Part shown: one piece after another, positions 28,080 through 36,702 of the stretch
Layout: every line of letters begins with the position of its first letter
Position numbering within the stretch: position 1 is the first letter of the stretch
Source of the DNA: Dehalococcoidia bacterium
GTDB lineage: Bacteria; Chloroflexota; Dehalococcoidia; Lucifugimonadales; UBA1123
NCBI GenBank assembly: GCA_021295915.1
Contig: JAGWBK010000001.1
Coordinates: 203,644-267,643, forward strand
Direction of reading: 5' to 3'
Length of the DNA: 64,000 nt
Program-made: the position numbers and the translations under genes
The notes under the pieces: model-generated
Seen by the model: only the letters and a program-made list of their open reading frames with translations
The model's database searches: none
What the model was told of the DNA's origin: nothing

Positions 28080-29333
28080 ATGGGGGAAACTCTGGTTATC
28101 GACGGTCTGAAGAAGAGGATCTTGCCTGTAAACCTTCGACAGAGCGGAAACAGTGACGCGAAGATGCTTATCTCGACCCGCGTCAGGAAGTCTCCGTGGT
28201 GGCACATGTCGAAGGCCGCAGGCTGCTGGGCATACACGGTTTACAACCACCTTTATCACCCTCGCGCGTACATCAAACCCGAAGACGGTGGCCTTATGGC
28301 CGAGTACGAGACATTAACGAATCACGTGAGTATGTGGGACGTCGCCGTCGAACGTCAGATTCAGGTCAAAGGCCCTGACGCAGCCGCATTTGTGGACTAC
28401 CTGATCACACGTGACGTTTACGAGCGTGTCCCTACCATGCAGGCCCGCTACGTGATCCTGTGCAACCAGCACGGTGGCATAATCAACGACCCGGTGCTCC
28501 TGCGCGTAGCCGATGACGAGTTTTGGTTCAGCATCTCAGATTCGGATGTCCTTCTTTGGGCGCAGGGTGTCAACTCCACGGGCAGGTTCAACGCGGAAGT
28601 TCACGAGATAGACGTTTCGCCAGTGCAGATTCAGGGTCCCAAGTCTGTAGATCTACTCGAAAAGATGGTGGGCTCCCACGTGAGGGAGATACCCTACTAC
28701 GGACTGATCCACGATAAGGTGAACGGCTATCCAGTGACGATTTCGCGAACCGGCTTCTCCGCGGAGGTTGGTTTCGAGATCTACCTGCACAACGCGATGC
28801 TCTACTCGGACGAGATCTGGCCTTACATCATGGAACAGGGTGAGGAGTTCAATCTGGGAGTCATTGCCCCAAGCCATATCCGGCGACTGGAAGCCGGTAT
28901 TCTCTCCTACGGCCAGGACATGGACATCGAGAGTAACCCCTTCGAGGTGCGTCTCGGCTGGCAGGTCGATCTGCAGAAGGGTGACTACATAGGCAAGGAA
29001 GCTCTGGCCAGGATTAAGGATGAGGGAGTGCAGCAGCGGCTTGTCGGACTGCGAGTGGGAGGCGAACCCATCACCTGGTACAACGAGGACTTTTACCTCG
29101 TAAAGGACAGGGGCTCCGGCGACGACGTGGGCTACGTCACGAGCGCCTTCTGGTCGCCCGCCCAGGGTTCGAATATCGCCCTAGCCGTGATGCCGAGGTC
29201 ACACTGGCGACGCGGCACTGAGGTCAAGGTCCAACTTCCGAAGGACGGAATCGTCGATGCCCAGGTGGTGCAGGTGCCGTTTGTTGACCCCACCAAGGAG
29301 CTTCCCAAGACGGCTCTGGCAGCTGCGATCTAA
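28080..29333 (+). CDS. GcvT-family methyltransferase, DmdA-like
   Basis: The protein has 417 residues from an ATG preceded by GGAGGA. The N-terminal pattern GCWAYTVYNHLYHP and the WDVAVERQIQVKGPDA stretch resemble the dimethylsulfoniopropionate demethylase DmdA more than glycine-cleavage GcvT. VIAPSHIRRLEAGILSYGQDM and ESNPFEVRLGW are further family features. DmdA moves a methyl group from DMSP to THF, giving 5-methyl-THF, which would suit the MetF gene next door. It is about 45 residues longer than typical DmdA, with an N-terminal extension. An aminomethyltransferase acting on another methylated compound is equally possible. Confidence 0.65.
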   Translation: MGETLVIDGLKKRILPVNLRQSGNSDAKMLISTRVRKSPWWHMSKAAGCWAYTVYNHLYHPRAYIKPEDGGLMAEYETLTNHVSMWDVAVERQIQVKGPDAAAFVDYLITRDVYERVPTMQARYVILCNQHGGIINDPVLLRVADDEFWFSISDSDVLLWAQGVNSTGRFNAEVHEIDVSPVQIQGPKSVDLLEKMVGSHVREIPYYGLIHDKVNGYPVTISRTGFSAEVGFEIYLHNAMLYSDEIWPYIMEQGEEFNLGVIAPSHIRRLEAGILSYGQDMDIESNPFEVRLGWQVDLQKGDYIGKEALARIKDEGVQQRLVGLRVGGEPITWYNEDFYLVKDRGSGDDVGYVTSAFWSPAQGSNIALAVMPRSHWRRGTEVKVQLPKDGIVDAQVVQVPFVDPTKELPKTALAAAI

Positions 29334-29349
29334 CAGTCAGACAGTTGAT

Positions 29350-29389
29350 TTGGGGACGGACGGGGATCAGCATTCTTCACCGTCCCCAA
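29350..29389. terminator. Long hairpin between convergent genes
   Basis: TTGGGGACGG (29350-29359) is perfectly complementary to CCGTCCCCAA (29380-29389) around a 20-nt loop. It lies between the DmdA-like and MFS stops. There is no T tract, so it may act as a bidirectional 3'-end structure rather than a classic intrinsic terminator. Confidence 0.5.
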
Positions 29390-29392
29390 TGA

Positions 29393-30604
29393 CTACGAGC
29401 GCGCTCTCTGTGTCTGCCGCGACTTGACAGGTGCCCTGGCCATGAAGACCAGGACCATGGATACCAGTGCGGCACCGGAGAAGGAAAAGAAGGCGATGGT
29501 ATAGCTGCCGGTAGTATCGTAGACGTATCCGCTGATGATGGGTCCGACAATGATCCCAAGCATCTGGATTGTGGACCTGAATCCCTGGATCGTCGCATAT
29601 GAACGGCGTCCGAAGTAGTCCGCAATCAGAGATTGTGGGATCACGGAAATGCCTCCCTGAGACGCTGAGAACGCAACGAGAATAGGTATCACGGCAGCTA
29701 CGCTTGGGGCGCGGGCCATAAAGACGATTGATACTGACATCAAAGCAAGCGAGGCAACCATCACGTAGCGCTTGTTAACGTAGTCGCCAAGAGCACTAAG
29801 TCCGAATCGTCCGGGTATACTCATCAGCCCTACAGAACCGGCGAGCGCGGCTGCCGTGACGCTTGACGCCCCGAGATCTATGAAGAACGGTACAAGGTGT
29901 AGCCCAATTCCTCCGCTAACCAGCGAACGGGCCATGATGGACAGTGTCAAATACCAGAAGCTGGACGTTTGCAGCGCCTCGCGCGCTGTGAAGTCGTTCG
30001 ATAGGTCGGGTAGGACAGGCCTACGGGCTGCCCCTGAAGCTCTGACTTCCTCTGGTACGATTCCATCCGGGTAGTAGCCGTACGTCTCAGGTCTATGTCG
30101 CATGACTGCTGCGACAGGTACCCCCAGGACTGCTATGAACACCCCAACGAATAGCGCCGCCGGGCGCCATCCATACGTCTCAACAAGCCATCCCAGGGCA
30201 GGCACGAACAGCCCCCCAACGCCAACACCAGACCACATGATCCCGAATGCCAGACCGCGCTTCCGGTTGAACCAGTTTGCAACGGAAGCGGTAATGGGCG
30301 TACTCATGCCCAAGCTGTTGCCAAGGGCGATCATGAACACGTAGACGAAGAAGAACGCCAGCAGCCCGTCGATACGGCTCATCGCCATATAGCCCAGGCC
30401 CATGAGCGGTATGCCTACCGCAATCAGTCTGCGAGGCCCAAAGCGGTCGACGGCCCACCCTTCAACAGGGCCAATGAGGCCGGACTCCAGCCGCGCCACG
30501 CTGAAAACAACAGAGATTGTTGTTCGGCTCCACCCGAACTCTTCGCCGAGCGGTATGATGAAGTTTCCGAAGCCGTGGAAATTTATTCCAGACGCGATGG
30601 ACAT
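29393..30604 (-). CDS. MFS transporter (monocarboxylate-type; start uncertain)
   Basis: This twelve-helix major facilitator protein contains GPVEGWAVDRFGPRRLI after helix 2 and RKRGLAFGIMWSGVGVG near residue 105, patterns common in oxalate/monocarboxylate-type MFS members. The ATG at 30604 cuts the first helix: the frame stays open upstream and encodes the family-typical FYGWWIVVAGG, but only a CTG, not ATG, GTG or TTG, occurs before the stop at 30680-30682. The true start is therefore non-canonical or masked by an error. The substrate is unknown; an anion or carboxylate is likely. Confidence 0.75.
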   Translation of the reverse strand: MSIASGINFHGFGNFIIPLGEEFGWSRTTISVVFSVARLESGLIGPVEGWAVDRFGPRRLIAVGIPLMGLGYMAMSRIDGLLAFFFVYVFMIALGNSLGMSTPITASVANWFNRKRGLAFGIMWSGVGVGGLFVPALGWLVETYGWRPAALFVGVFIAVLGVPVAAVMRHRPETYGYYPDGIVPEEVRASGAARRPVLPDLSNDFTAREALQTSSFWYLTLSIMARSLVSGGIGLHLVPFFIDLGASSVTAAALAGSVGLMSIPGRFGLSALGDYVNKRYVMVASLALMSVSIVFMARAPSVAAVIPILVAFSASQGGISVIPQSLIADYFGRRSYATIQGFRSTIQMLGIIVGPIISGYVYDTTGSYTIAFFSFSGAALVSMVLVFMARAPVKSRQTQRARS

Positions 30605-30719
30605 CGCAGCGCCGCCGGCTACTACTATCCACCAGCCGTAGAATACCCTCGGGCTGTTTGAGACGTTAGCTGCCAGTGGTCAGTGAGTGTCGATTTCGGT
30701 CCATCATGGGCTGACCCAT

Positions 30720-32360
30720 TTAGAACCCGATCGCAGTGCCGTCACGCCTGGGGTCTGCACCACCCTGGAACGTGCCCTCTTCTCGGTTCACCTGGATTCC
30801 CTGTGCCCCTCCGACGGCAGTGGTGAAAGGAGCATCCAGGTCGATGTCATGACCCTTTGCAGCAAGTGCCATGCGCACCGGCGCTGGGAACCGTTCCTCC
30901 ATGACTACCCTGCGTTCTTCGAAAACCCGAAGGCGCGGCGCCTCAATCGCCTCCTGCACATTCATCCCGAAGTCCAGCACGTTCATCACGAACTGTGGAG
31001 TAGTCTGTAGAATCCCCCAACTACCGGGCGTACCCAGGCTCACGTGGAACTTACCGTCCTTGAAGGTCTGGGTGGGGGCGACACAGAAGTCCACGCGCTT
31101 GCCGCCCTCGAGACGGTTTGGCGCGCCCTCTTCGAGATCGAACCAGTGCGCCATGTTGTTGAGGAACAGGCCGGTATCTCCAGGTGCTACGGCCGAGCCG
31201 AATCCACCGCCCAACGTCTGGGTAACCGAGACGACATTGCCGTCACTGTCTGCCACCGCGAAGTGCGTGGTCATACCACCGTCGAATGCGTCCGGGCTGC
31301 CAGCCTTGACTGATCCTGAAGGCACCATTCTGCTGAATTGCTCTCCAGAAACAACGGCGGCCTTGTTGCGATCGATTCGTGCACGCTGTTGCTTCGCGTA
31401 GCCGTCCGAAAGCAGGGCATTGACCGGAGCTTTGACGTAGTCAGGATCGCCGCCCCACTTAATCCTGTCGGCAACCGCGAGCTTCACGCTCTCGATGTAT
31501 AGATGCAGCGTCTCCGGGTGCTGGAAGATCAGGTCGGAGCCTTTAAAGCCTTCCATGAGCTTTAGCGTTTCCAGTAATTGGAATCCGGTCGAGTTAGGTG
31601 GAACCGAGAATATCTCGTAGTCTCGATAGTTGATGCTGATCGGCTCGCACCATTCAGCATCGTAAGTCGCCAGATCTTCTTCAGTGAACTGCCCACCAAG
31701 CTCCTGCGCGCCCTTAATGATTCGGCTGGCCAGCTCGCCCCTGTAGAACTCGTCCTTGCCTCCGCTCGCAATTGCCTTTAGTGATTCGGCGAGTTGAGGC
31801 TGCCTGACCCTCTCCCCCACCCTCGGGCCGCTTCCATTCTTGACCCAGATGCCTTTTGAAGGAAACATAGACAGTCTTGGGACGGAGTTCCCTATCGACT
31901 TGGCATTGAAAGGCGTTATTGGAGTCCCGTTGGCGGCGTAGCCAATAGCAGGCTCGAATAGCTGGTCACGATCGAGTCGACCGTAAGTCTCATGGAGAGT
32001 CAGCCAGCCTGCGGCATTGCCCGGGACCAGCGCCGACTTGATACCGACGTCTTTGTCATTCTCTGCGTATTCTTCTGGGTCGGCAGCCGCCGGCATCCTT
32101 CCAGAGAAGTTCAGGGCTCGGACCCGGTCTTCAGCCGCGACGTACGCGAGTGCGACACCCACACCTGCGGCGCCGGACATGAACGGCTCGCACACATTGA
32201 GGGTCGACGCGACTGCTACGGCAGCGTCAAAGGCGTTGCCCCCTGCCATCATCATTCGAACGCCTGCCAGGGACGCCAGTGGATGGGCAGAAGCCGCCAT
32301 TCCATTGGTGCCTACCGCCGGAGGACGACCTGCTGGAGGTGTGACTGACAAGCTGACCAT
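30720..32360 (-). CDS. Gamma-glutamyltransferase family protein
   Basis: This 546-residue N-terminal-nucleophile hydrolase homologue cleaves gamma-glutamyl bonds of glutathione and related peptides. The N-terminal domain has MAASAHPLAS and GGNAFDAAVA. The nucleophile is expected at the first Thr of the pair in GGMTTHFAVAD near residue 362, where autoprocessing would cut. LGGGFGS and the C-terminal QGIQVN segment fit the small subunit. No signal peptide is evident, unlike periplasmic GGTs. AGGAG lies 7 nt before the ATG. Confidence 0.85.
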   Translation of the reverse strand: MVSLSVTPPAGRPPAVGTNGMAASAHPLASLAGVRMMMAGGNAFDAAVAVASTLNVCEPFMSGAAGVGVALAYVAAEDRVRALNFSGRMPAAADPEEYAENDKDVGIKSALVPGNAAGWLTLHETYGRLDRDQLFEPAIGYAANGTPITPFNAKSIGNSVPRLSMFPSKGIWVKNGSGPRVGERVRQPQLAESLKAIASGGKDEFYRGELASRIIKGAQELGGQFTEEDLATYDAEWCEPISINYRDYEIFSVPPNSTGFQLLETLKLMEGFKGSDLIFQHPETLHLYIESVKLAVADRIKWGGDPDYVKAPVNALLSDGYAKQQRARIDRNKAAVVSGEQFSRMVPSGSVKAGSPDAFDGGMTTHFAVADSDGNVVSVTQTLGGGFGSAVAPGDTGLFLNNMAHWFDLEEGAPNRLEGGKRVDFCVAPTQTFKDGKFHVSLGTPGSWGILQTTPQFVMNVLDFGMNVQEAIEAPRLRVFEERRVVMEERFPAPVRMALAAKGHDIDLDAPFTTAVGGAQGIQVNREEGTFQGGADPRRDGTAIGF

Positions 32361-32399
32361 TAGGGCACTCCTGACTCGCTGTTCTTCCGACAGGGCTAA

Positions 32400-32428
32400 A
32401 CGCTAATGTTCGCACTATGCTATGTCAA
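32400..32428 (-). promoter_or_regulatory. Predicted promoter of gamma-glutamyltransferase gene
   Basis: On the minus strand TTGACA (32428-32423) is a perfect -35, followed by a 17-nt spacer and TAGCGT (32405-32400). The expected start lies about 35 nt before the ATG. Confidence 0.45.
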
Positions 32429-32456
32429 GGTCGGCTCTGTTGAGCCGTGGGGCATG

Positions 32457-32478
32457 AATTGGAGGGGTGCGGCCAATT
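32457..32478 (-). terminator. Possible hairpin after the FG-GAP gene
   Basis: AATTGG and CCAATT (6 bp, ten-base loop) follow the stop of the FG-GAP gene at once. No T run follows, so a terminator role is tentative. Confidence 0.25.
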
Positions 32479-32481
32479 GAC

Positions 32482-34665
32482 CTACAAGTCAGGTTCCGTT
32501 ATCACCAAGACCTGATCCGCGTCGACACCTTCAAGGATCTGATCCCGACCACTTGGCCAGAGCACCCTGATTTCGTCAACCGATTCTGAGTCGCCAAGCC
32601 CGAACTCAAGCTCGATGCTGTCCATCGACAGGTAGCTGGACCCGGCGCGCACCTCCTGGACTTGCGTGTGAACTCCAGTCGTTAGGTAGACTCTCGCTCC
32701 CACCGCATCGGAGTTGCTGCCGGTGCCGTCTATACTCATTCGTCCCTTCAGATGTAGCGATATCCAGTGGTTATCCCCACCACCGTTCATCCATACAAAC
32801 ACGGGCCCCAGTTTTGGCTCCCATGAGCTTGTGAGACTGTCCCAAACGGGACCGCTGCTGTTCGTTCCCACGAGGTCGAGGTATCCGTCTCCGTTCAGGT
32901 CGGCATGTGCAAGCGCCTTGCCATTGAGGTGGAACCTGCTGCTGATTCTCTGGCGGTCAGGGTTGAATGAAGGATCGTCCGCGTCGAGGACCGAATAGTC
33001 CACATCCAAAATGTCTAACATCTGTGCGCGAACAGTTATGTCCTCAAAGCTCCCCTTCCCATCTCCCCTAAGCATGCGTCCTGCCGCTGGAAAGCTGCTC
33101 TTGCCCGGTGGCCCTTCAGAGCCCAGCCAGTAGACGTCCTGATCTCCATCGTTATCGTAGTCGAAGAAGGTAGCTCCGTAGCCGAAGTCGTAGGCTGACA
33201 ACCCGGTCGGCTGTTCCCAATCCGGGTGTATCCTCTTACTGTCGAGTGATCTTGGGGGCATCAGCGGACTCGGTGCGACGCTGGTCTGGGGGGCCACATC
33301 CACGAATCCGCCGATGAGACCCACACCCTCCACTTGACTGGAGCCATCGTTTCTCAGCAAATAGTGGAGACACGTGCCCCAGTCAAATCGCTCTGTGTAT
33401 CTACAGTCACCGCCGGGTTCCTCCTGAGGCTCAAACAGCCGCAGGTGAGAGCCAGCGTTGGTCACGAACAGGTCTAAGTCCTGATCCCCGTCGTAGTCGC
33501 CTACTGCAAAACCCATCCAATTGCCTGACTTATCAACGCCCATTGCCTCAGCCACGGGTGTGAACTTCACGTGACCTGGGGTGGAGTCGTTTCGGAAGAC
33601 ATAAGGGCGATGGCCGTCATTAGCGACCCACAGGTCTGGGTCCCGGTCATCATCGTGGTCGAAGAACAGCACCGCGTGCGTTCGTCCGGACGGGTCAGCT
33701 ACTCGATTTCCCTGGGCATCCAGGAGGCTGGGGTCGTATCCCTCGTACTGTAGCCCGGTATCCGGGTCGGTGTAGTAAATAGGTCTACCGTCAGGGTCCC
33801 GTAGCATGATTGGACCGCCATCCACACCTGCATCCTTCGCAATCTCATCAAACGTGAGGTCGCGATTGTTTAGGTACAGCACATTGTAGTGGCCAGCATG
33901 GGATGCCTGATCAAACATAAACCAGTCTTCATCAACGGCATTTCCGACGTAGATGTCCAGCCAGCCATCGCCATTTACGTCGGCGCAGGCGGCACTCGAT
34001 GCTGAGCGGAGATTTACTTCTCCACCCAACGCAGACGCCGTGATGTCCTTGAACGCTCCGTCCCCCTCGTTCACCAGCAATCGATCACCGATTACCCCCT
34101 GAAGGTGCCGCGAGTCGGTGTCTGCACCCTCTGCCGATCGGAAGTCTAGGCCATCGCCAATGATCCCCCTGGCTCCAACGTACAGGTCTTTGTACCCGTC
34201 GTTGTTCAGGTCGCACGCAATCGCTCCACTGCTGTTCTGGATGGTGAGGTCGACGCCAGCATCTCCTGAAACGTCTTTGAACGTTCCATCTCCCTGGTTG
34301 TCGTACAGGAAGTTCGAGTGATCAGCATGCTGGGTAACATAGAGGTCCTGGTCACCGTCGTTGTCATAGTCGAAAACAACGGCCGAGGGGCGATAGTTGG
34401 AGACCTCGAAGCCATCCTTTAGAGCGAGAGGAGCAACATTAGTAAAGGGCGTGATGTCTGAAGCGGCAGTAGCCTCTTCCACAGCAGCGGGCACCTGGGT
34501 ATCGGGGACCGGAGTCGAAACGGCGACCTGGGGCACTGGAGTCGAGGCGACACTCGCCACGCTTGGACTCGATACCGGAACTGCAACAGGCTGAGGCGCG
34601 TCATCAGAGCATGCAAAGACGAAGATCCCAACGGCAATCGTCAGTACTGCGGTCAGGATCCTCAA
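32482..34665 (-). CDS. FG-GAP/VCBS repeat lipoprotein with ASPIC/UnbV domain
   Basis: This 727-residue protein starts at a TTG preceded by GGGAGG at 4 nt. The signal peptide ends in a lipobox (IFVFAC, Cys at about residue 19), then a Pro/Val/Thr linker. The body has many FG-GAP repeats with Asp-rich calcium loops (DYDNDGDQDLYV, DLNNDGYKDLYV, DVNGDGWLDIYV, DHDDDRDPDLWV, DYDGDQDLDLFV). An ASPIC/UnbV module closes it (GARVYL ... EIRVLWPSG). It is likely a cell-surface beta-propeller involved in binding or adhesion. The ligand is unknown. Confidence 0.85.
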   Translation of the reverse strand: MRILTAVLTIAVGIFVFACSDDAPQPVAVPVSSPSVASVASTPVPQVAVSTPVPDTQVPAAVEEATAASDITPFTNVAPLALKDGFEVSNYRPSAVVFDYDNDGDQDLYVTQHADHSNFLYDNQGDGTFKDVSGDAGVDLTIQNSSGAIACDLNNDGYKDLYVGARGIIGDGLDFRSAEGADTDSRHLQGVIGDRLLVNEGDGAFKDITASALGGEVNLRSASSAACADVNGDGWLDIYVGNAVDEDWFMFDQASHAGHYNVLYLNNRDLTFDEIAKDAGVDGGPIMLRDPDGRPIYYTDPDTGLQYEGYDPSLLDAQGNRVADPSGRTHAVLFFDHDDDRDPDLWVANDGHRPYVFRNDSTPGHVKFTPVAEAMGVDKSGNWMGFAVGDYDGDQDLDLFVTNAGSHLRLFEPQEEPGGDCRYTERFDWGTCLHYLLRNDGSSQVEGVGLIGGFVDVAPQTSVAPSPLMPPRSLDSKRIHPDWEQPTGLSAYDFGYGATFFDYDNDGDQDVYWLGSEGPPGKSSFPAAGRMLRGDGKGSFEDITVRAQMLDILDVDYSVLDADDPSFNPDRQRISSRFHLNGKALAHADLNGDGYLDLVGTNSSGPVWDSLTSSWEPKLGPVFVWMNGGGDNHWISLHLKGRMSIDGTGSNSDAVGARVYLTTGVHTQVQEVRAGSSYLSMDSIELEFGLGDSESVDEIRVLWPSGRDQILEGVDADQVLVITEPDL

Positions 34666-34774
34666 GTTGCCTCCCAGAATAGCCCCAACTTCAGATGTAG
34701 GACTGGCGTCCAGAGTCAGAGTTTGGCGAGCACCTGGAGACATTGGATCTAGGAACCTTCTGCAATTCCGGCGG

Positions 34775-35683
34775 TCATATCTGCCGGAGCCGTGGGTCCA
34801 GCTTATCTCTCAACCAGTCGCCGAAGAAGTTCATCGAAAATACGATCAGTAGAATCGCGCATCCCGGGAAGAATGAAATCCACCAGTCAGTGGCGACGTA
34901 CTGTCTCCCCTCCGACACCATGCTGCCCCACGAAGGCTGCGGAGGTGGAATGCCAACGCCGAGGAAGCTGAGCACTGACTCCGTTAGAATCAGTGAGCCT
35001 ACCTGTAGAGACGATAGCACCATGACCGTGTTAACAACCCCGGGCAAAATGTGCTTGAGCGCTATTCTGAGCCCTGACGCCCCTGCGACCCTTGCCAAGG
35101 CGACGTAGTCCGTAGTCTTTAGTTGAAGAGTTTCAGCTCGTACCTGTCTTGCGAAGGGCGCCCAGGTAAACAGGGCCAGCAGTATGATCACAAGCTCCAG
35201 ACTCGGGCCCCAGACCACTGAGGCCACCAGGGCCACAACGATGAATGGCAATGCGAATACGAAGTCCACAAGCCTCATCAGCGCCTCGTCTACCAAGCCT
35301 CCAAGGTAGCCTGAAACAAGTCCCACTACGGTCCCAAGGGCAGCCCCGGCTACAAGCACAACAGAGGCTACTAACAGGGATATGCGTGCACCAAATATCA
35401 TTCTGCTGAGAACGTCACGCCCTATGTGGTCAGTTCCCAACAGGAACTTCGACGAGCCCTCCTCATCCCAGACAGGAGGAACTCTGACGTCAACCAAGTC
35501 CCCTTCCAGCGGATCGTGCGGGGATACGAGCTCTGCGAAAACTGCGACAAATACCAGGATCAGGACGATAGCCACAGGGATTACGGGCCAACGCCTGAAC
35601 GCCTGGAACATCGTCACAAGTCGATTAGTTGAAGGTGCGAACTCGCGTGAGATGGCCCCAGCATCCGACCCGGCGCTATTCAT
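34775..35683 (-). CDS. Peptide-type ABC transporter permease (DppC/OppC family)
   Basis: This 302-residue protein has about six membrane helices. The N-terminal helix VIPVAIVLILVFVAVFAEL is followed by the DPL-containing segment HDPLEGDL and LLGTDHIGRDVLSR, hallmarks of DppC/OppC. The EAA-type loop is near ARVAGASGLRIALKHILPG. The ATG is chosen because it sits in ATGAATAG, overlapping the stop of the partner permease, so the two are translationally coupled. The ATPase subunits are absent from this locus and must be supplied from elsewhere. Confidence 0.88.
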   Translation of the reverse strand: MNSAGSDAGAISREFAPSTNRLVTMFQAFRRWPVIPVAIVLILVFVAVFAELVSPHDPLEGDLVDVRVPPVWDEEGSSKFLLGTDHIGRDVLSRMIFGARISLLVASVVLVAGAALGTVVGLVSGYLGGLVDEALMRLVDFVFALPFIVVALVASVVWGPSLELVIILLALFTWAPFARQVRAETLQLKTTDYVALARVAGASGLRIALKHILPGVVNTVMVLSSLQVGSLILTESVLSFLGVGIPPPQPSWGSMVSEGRQYVATDWWISFFPGCAILLIVFSMNFFGDWLRDKLDPRLRQI

Positions 35684-36599
35684 AGCGAATTCTCGGATCG
35701 AGCACACCGTAGAGTACGTCGGCGACCAGGCTGGCAGCAAGGAACATCATACCGAACACAAGAGCCAGGCCAGTTACCAGCGGGAAGTCCGTGTTGAGAG
35801 CCGCATTTACTGCAAGCCTTCCAATGCCCGGCCAGGCAAACACGGTCTCCACAACCACAGTGCCGGTCATGAAACCGGCGAGGAGTATCATGGCGTATGT
35901 GACGGGTGCGATCAGAGCGTTCCTGAACGCATGTTTCCACACGATTGTGCCAAAGCTTACACCTTTCGCTCTCGCCAACTTGACGAACTCGCTGTCAAGT
36001 ACCTCAAGCATCGACGACCTGGTAAGACGAAGAAGTCCAGCGGCCGGCAGCCAGCCCAGTGTCGCAACAGGGAGGACGTAGTGTTGCCAGTCGCCCCGTC
36101 GAGAAGTGGGGAGCCAGTCCAGTTGAACGCTGAATATGATAACCAGCACGATTGCTATCCAGAACGGCGGGACCGACTGTCCAAGCAGAGCGAAACTGCG
36201 TCCGGCATAGTCCCAGGCCGTGCTTCGCTTGACTGCAGAAAGTACACCTAGCGGGATCCCCAGGACCATAGCTGTCATAAAGGAAATTCCCGATAGTTGC
36301 AGTGTCGCCGGCAGAGACTCAAGAATCATGTCGAGCGAATTCCGCTGGTAGTACACGGAGGTCCCAAAGTCTCCGCGTACCGCCTTGGCGACCCAGATTA
36401 TGTACTGAACAACCAGGGGCTTATCCAGGCCCATCGCCTTCCCCTGGGCCTCCCAAGCCTCGGAAGTGGTCCTGGTGTACTGCGTCATGTACAGGTACCG
36501 CGGGTCTCCCGTGGCATGGGACAACGAAAATACAAGTATGGTCAGTCCAAACAGAACGACCACTATCGCGGCAAATTTTCGAAGGATTAATCTTCGCAT
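35676..36599 (-). CDS. Peptide-type ABC transporter permease (DppB/OppB family)
   Basis: This 307-residue protein has six predicted helices. The N-terminus RLILRKFAAIVVVLFGLTILVF and the segment GLDKPLVVQYIIW are typical of DppB. The coupling loop is near LLRLTRSSMLEVLDSEFVKLARAKG, and it ends DVLYGVLDPRIRYE, as OppB/DppB proteins usually do. It forms the import channel with the overlapping DppC gene. It lies 103 nt downstream of the binding-protein gene across a hairpin. Confidence 0.9.
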   Translation of the reverse strand: MRRLILRKFAAIVVVLFGLTILVFSLSHATGDPRYLYMTQYTRTTSEAWEAQGKAMGLDKPLVVQYIIWVAKAVRGDFGTSVYYQRNSLDMILESLPATLQLSGISFMTAMVLGIPLGVLSAVKRSTAWDYAGRSFALLGQSVPPFWIAIVLVIIFSVQLDWLPTSRRGDWQHYVLPVATLGWLPAAGLLRLTRSSMLEVLDSEFVKLARAKGVSFGTIVWKHAFRNALIAPVTYAMILLAGFMTGTVVVETVFAWPGIGRLAVNAALNTDFPLVTGLALVFGMMFLAASLVADVLYGVLDPRIRYE

Positions 36600-36636
36600 A
36601 GTCGGGTGCCGTAGGCTCCCCTCAGCTATTGGCAGT

Positions 36637-36668
36637 CAGGCAGCGACCAAGGGAGAGGCCGCTGCCTG
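36637..36668 (-). terminator. Intercistronic hairpin in the peptide ABC operon
   Basis: CAGGCAGCG (36637-36645) pairs perfectly with CGCTGCCTG (36660-36668). Lying between the binding-protein and permease genes without a T tract, it probably reduces read-through or protects the 5' mRNA segment. Either would make the binding protein more abundant than the permeases. Confidence 0.5.
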
Positions 36669-36702
36669 AAGTCTGTGTCAATTCTATCGCTGAGGCCGAA
36701 GC

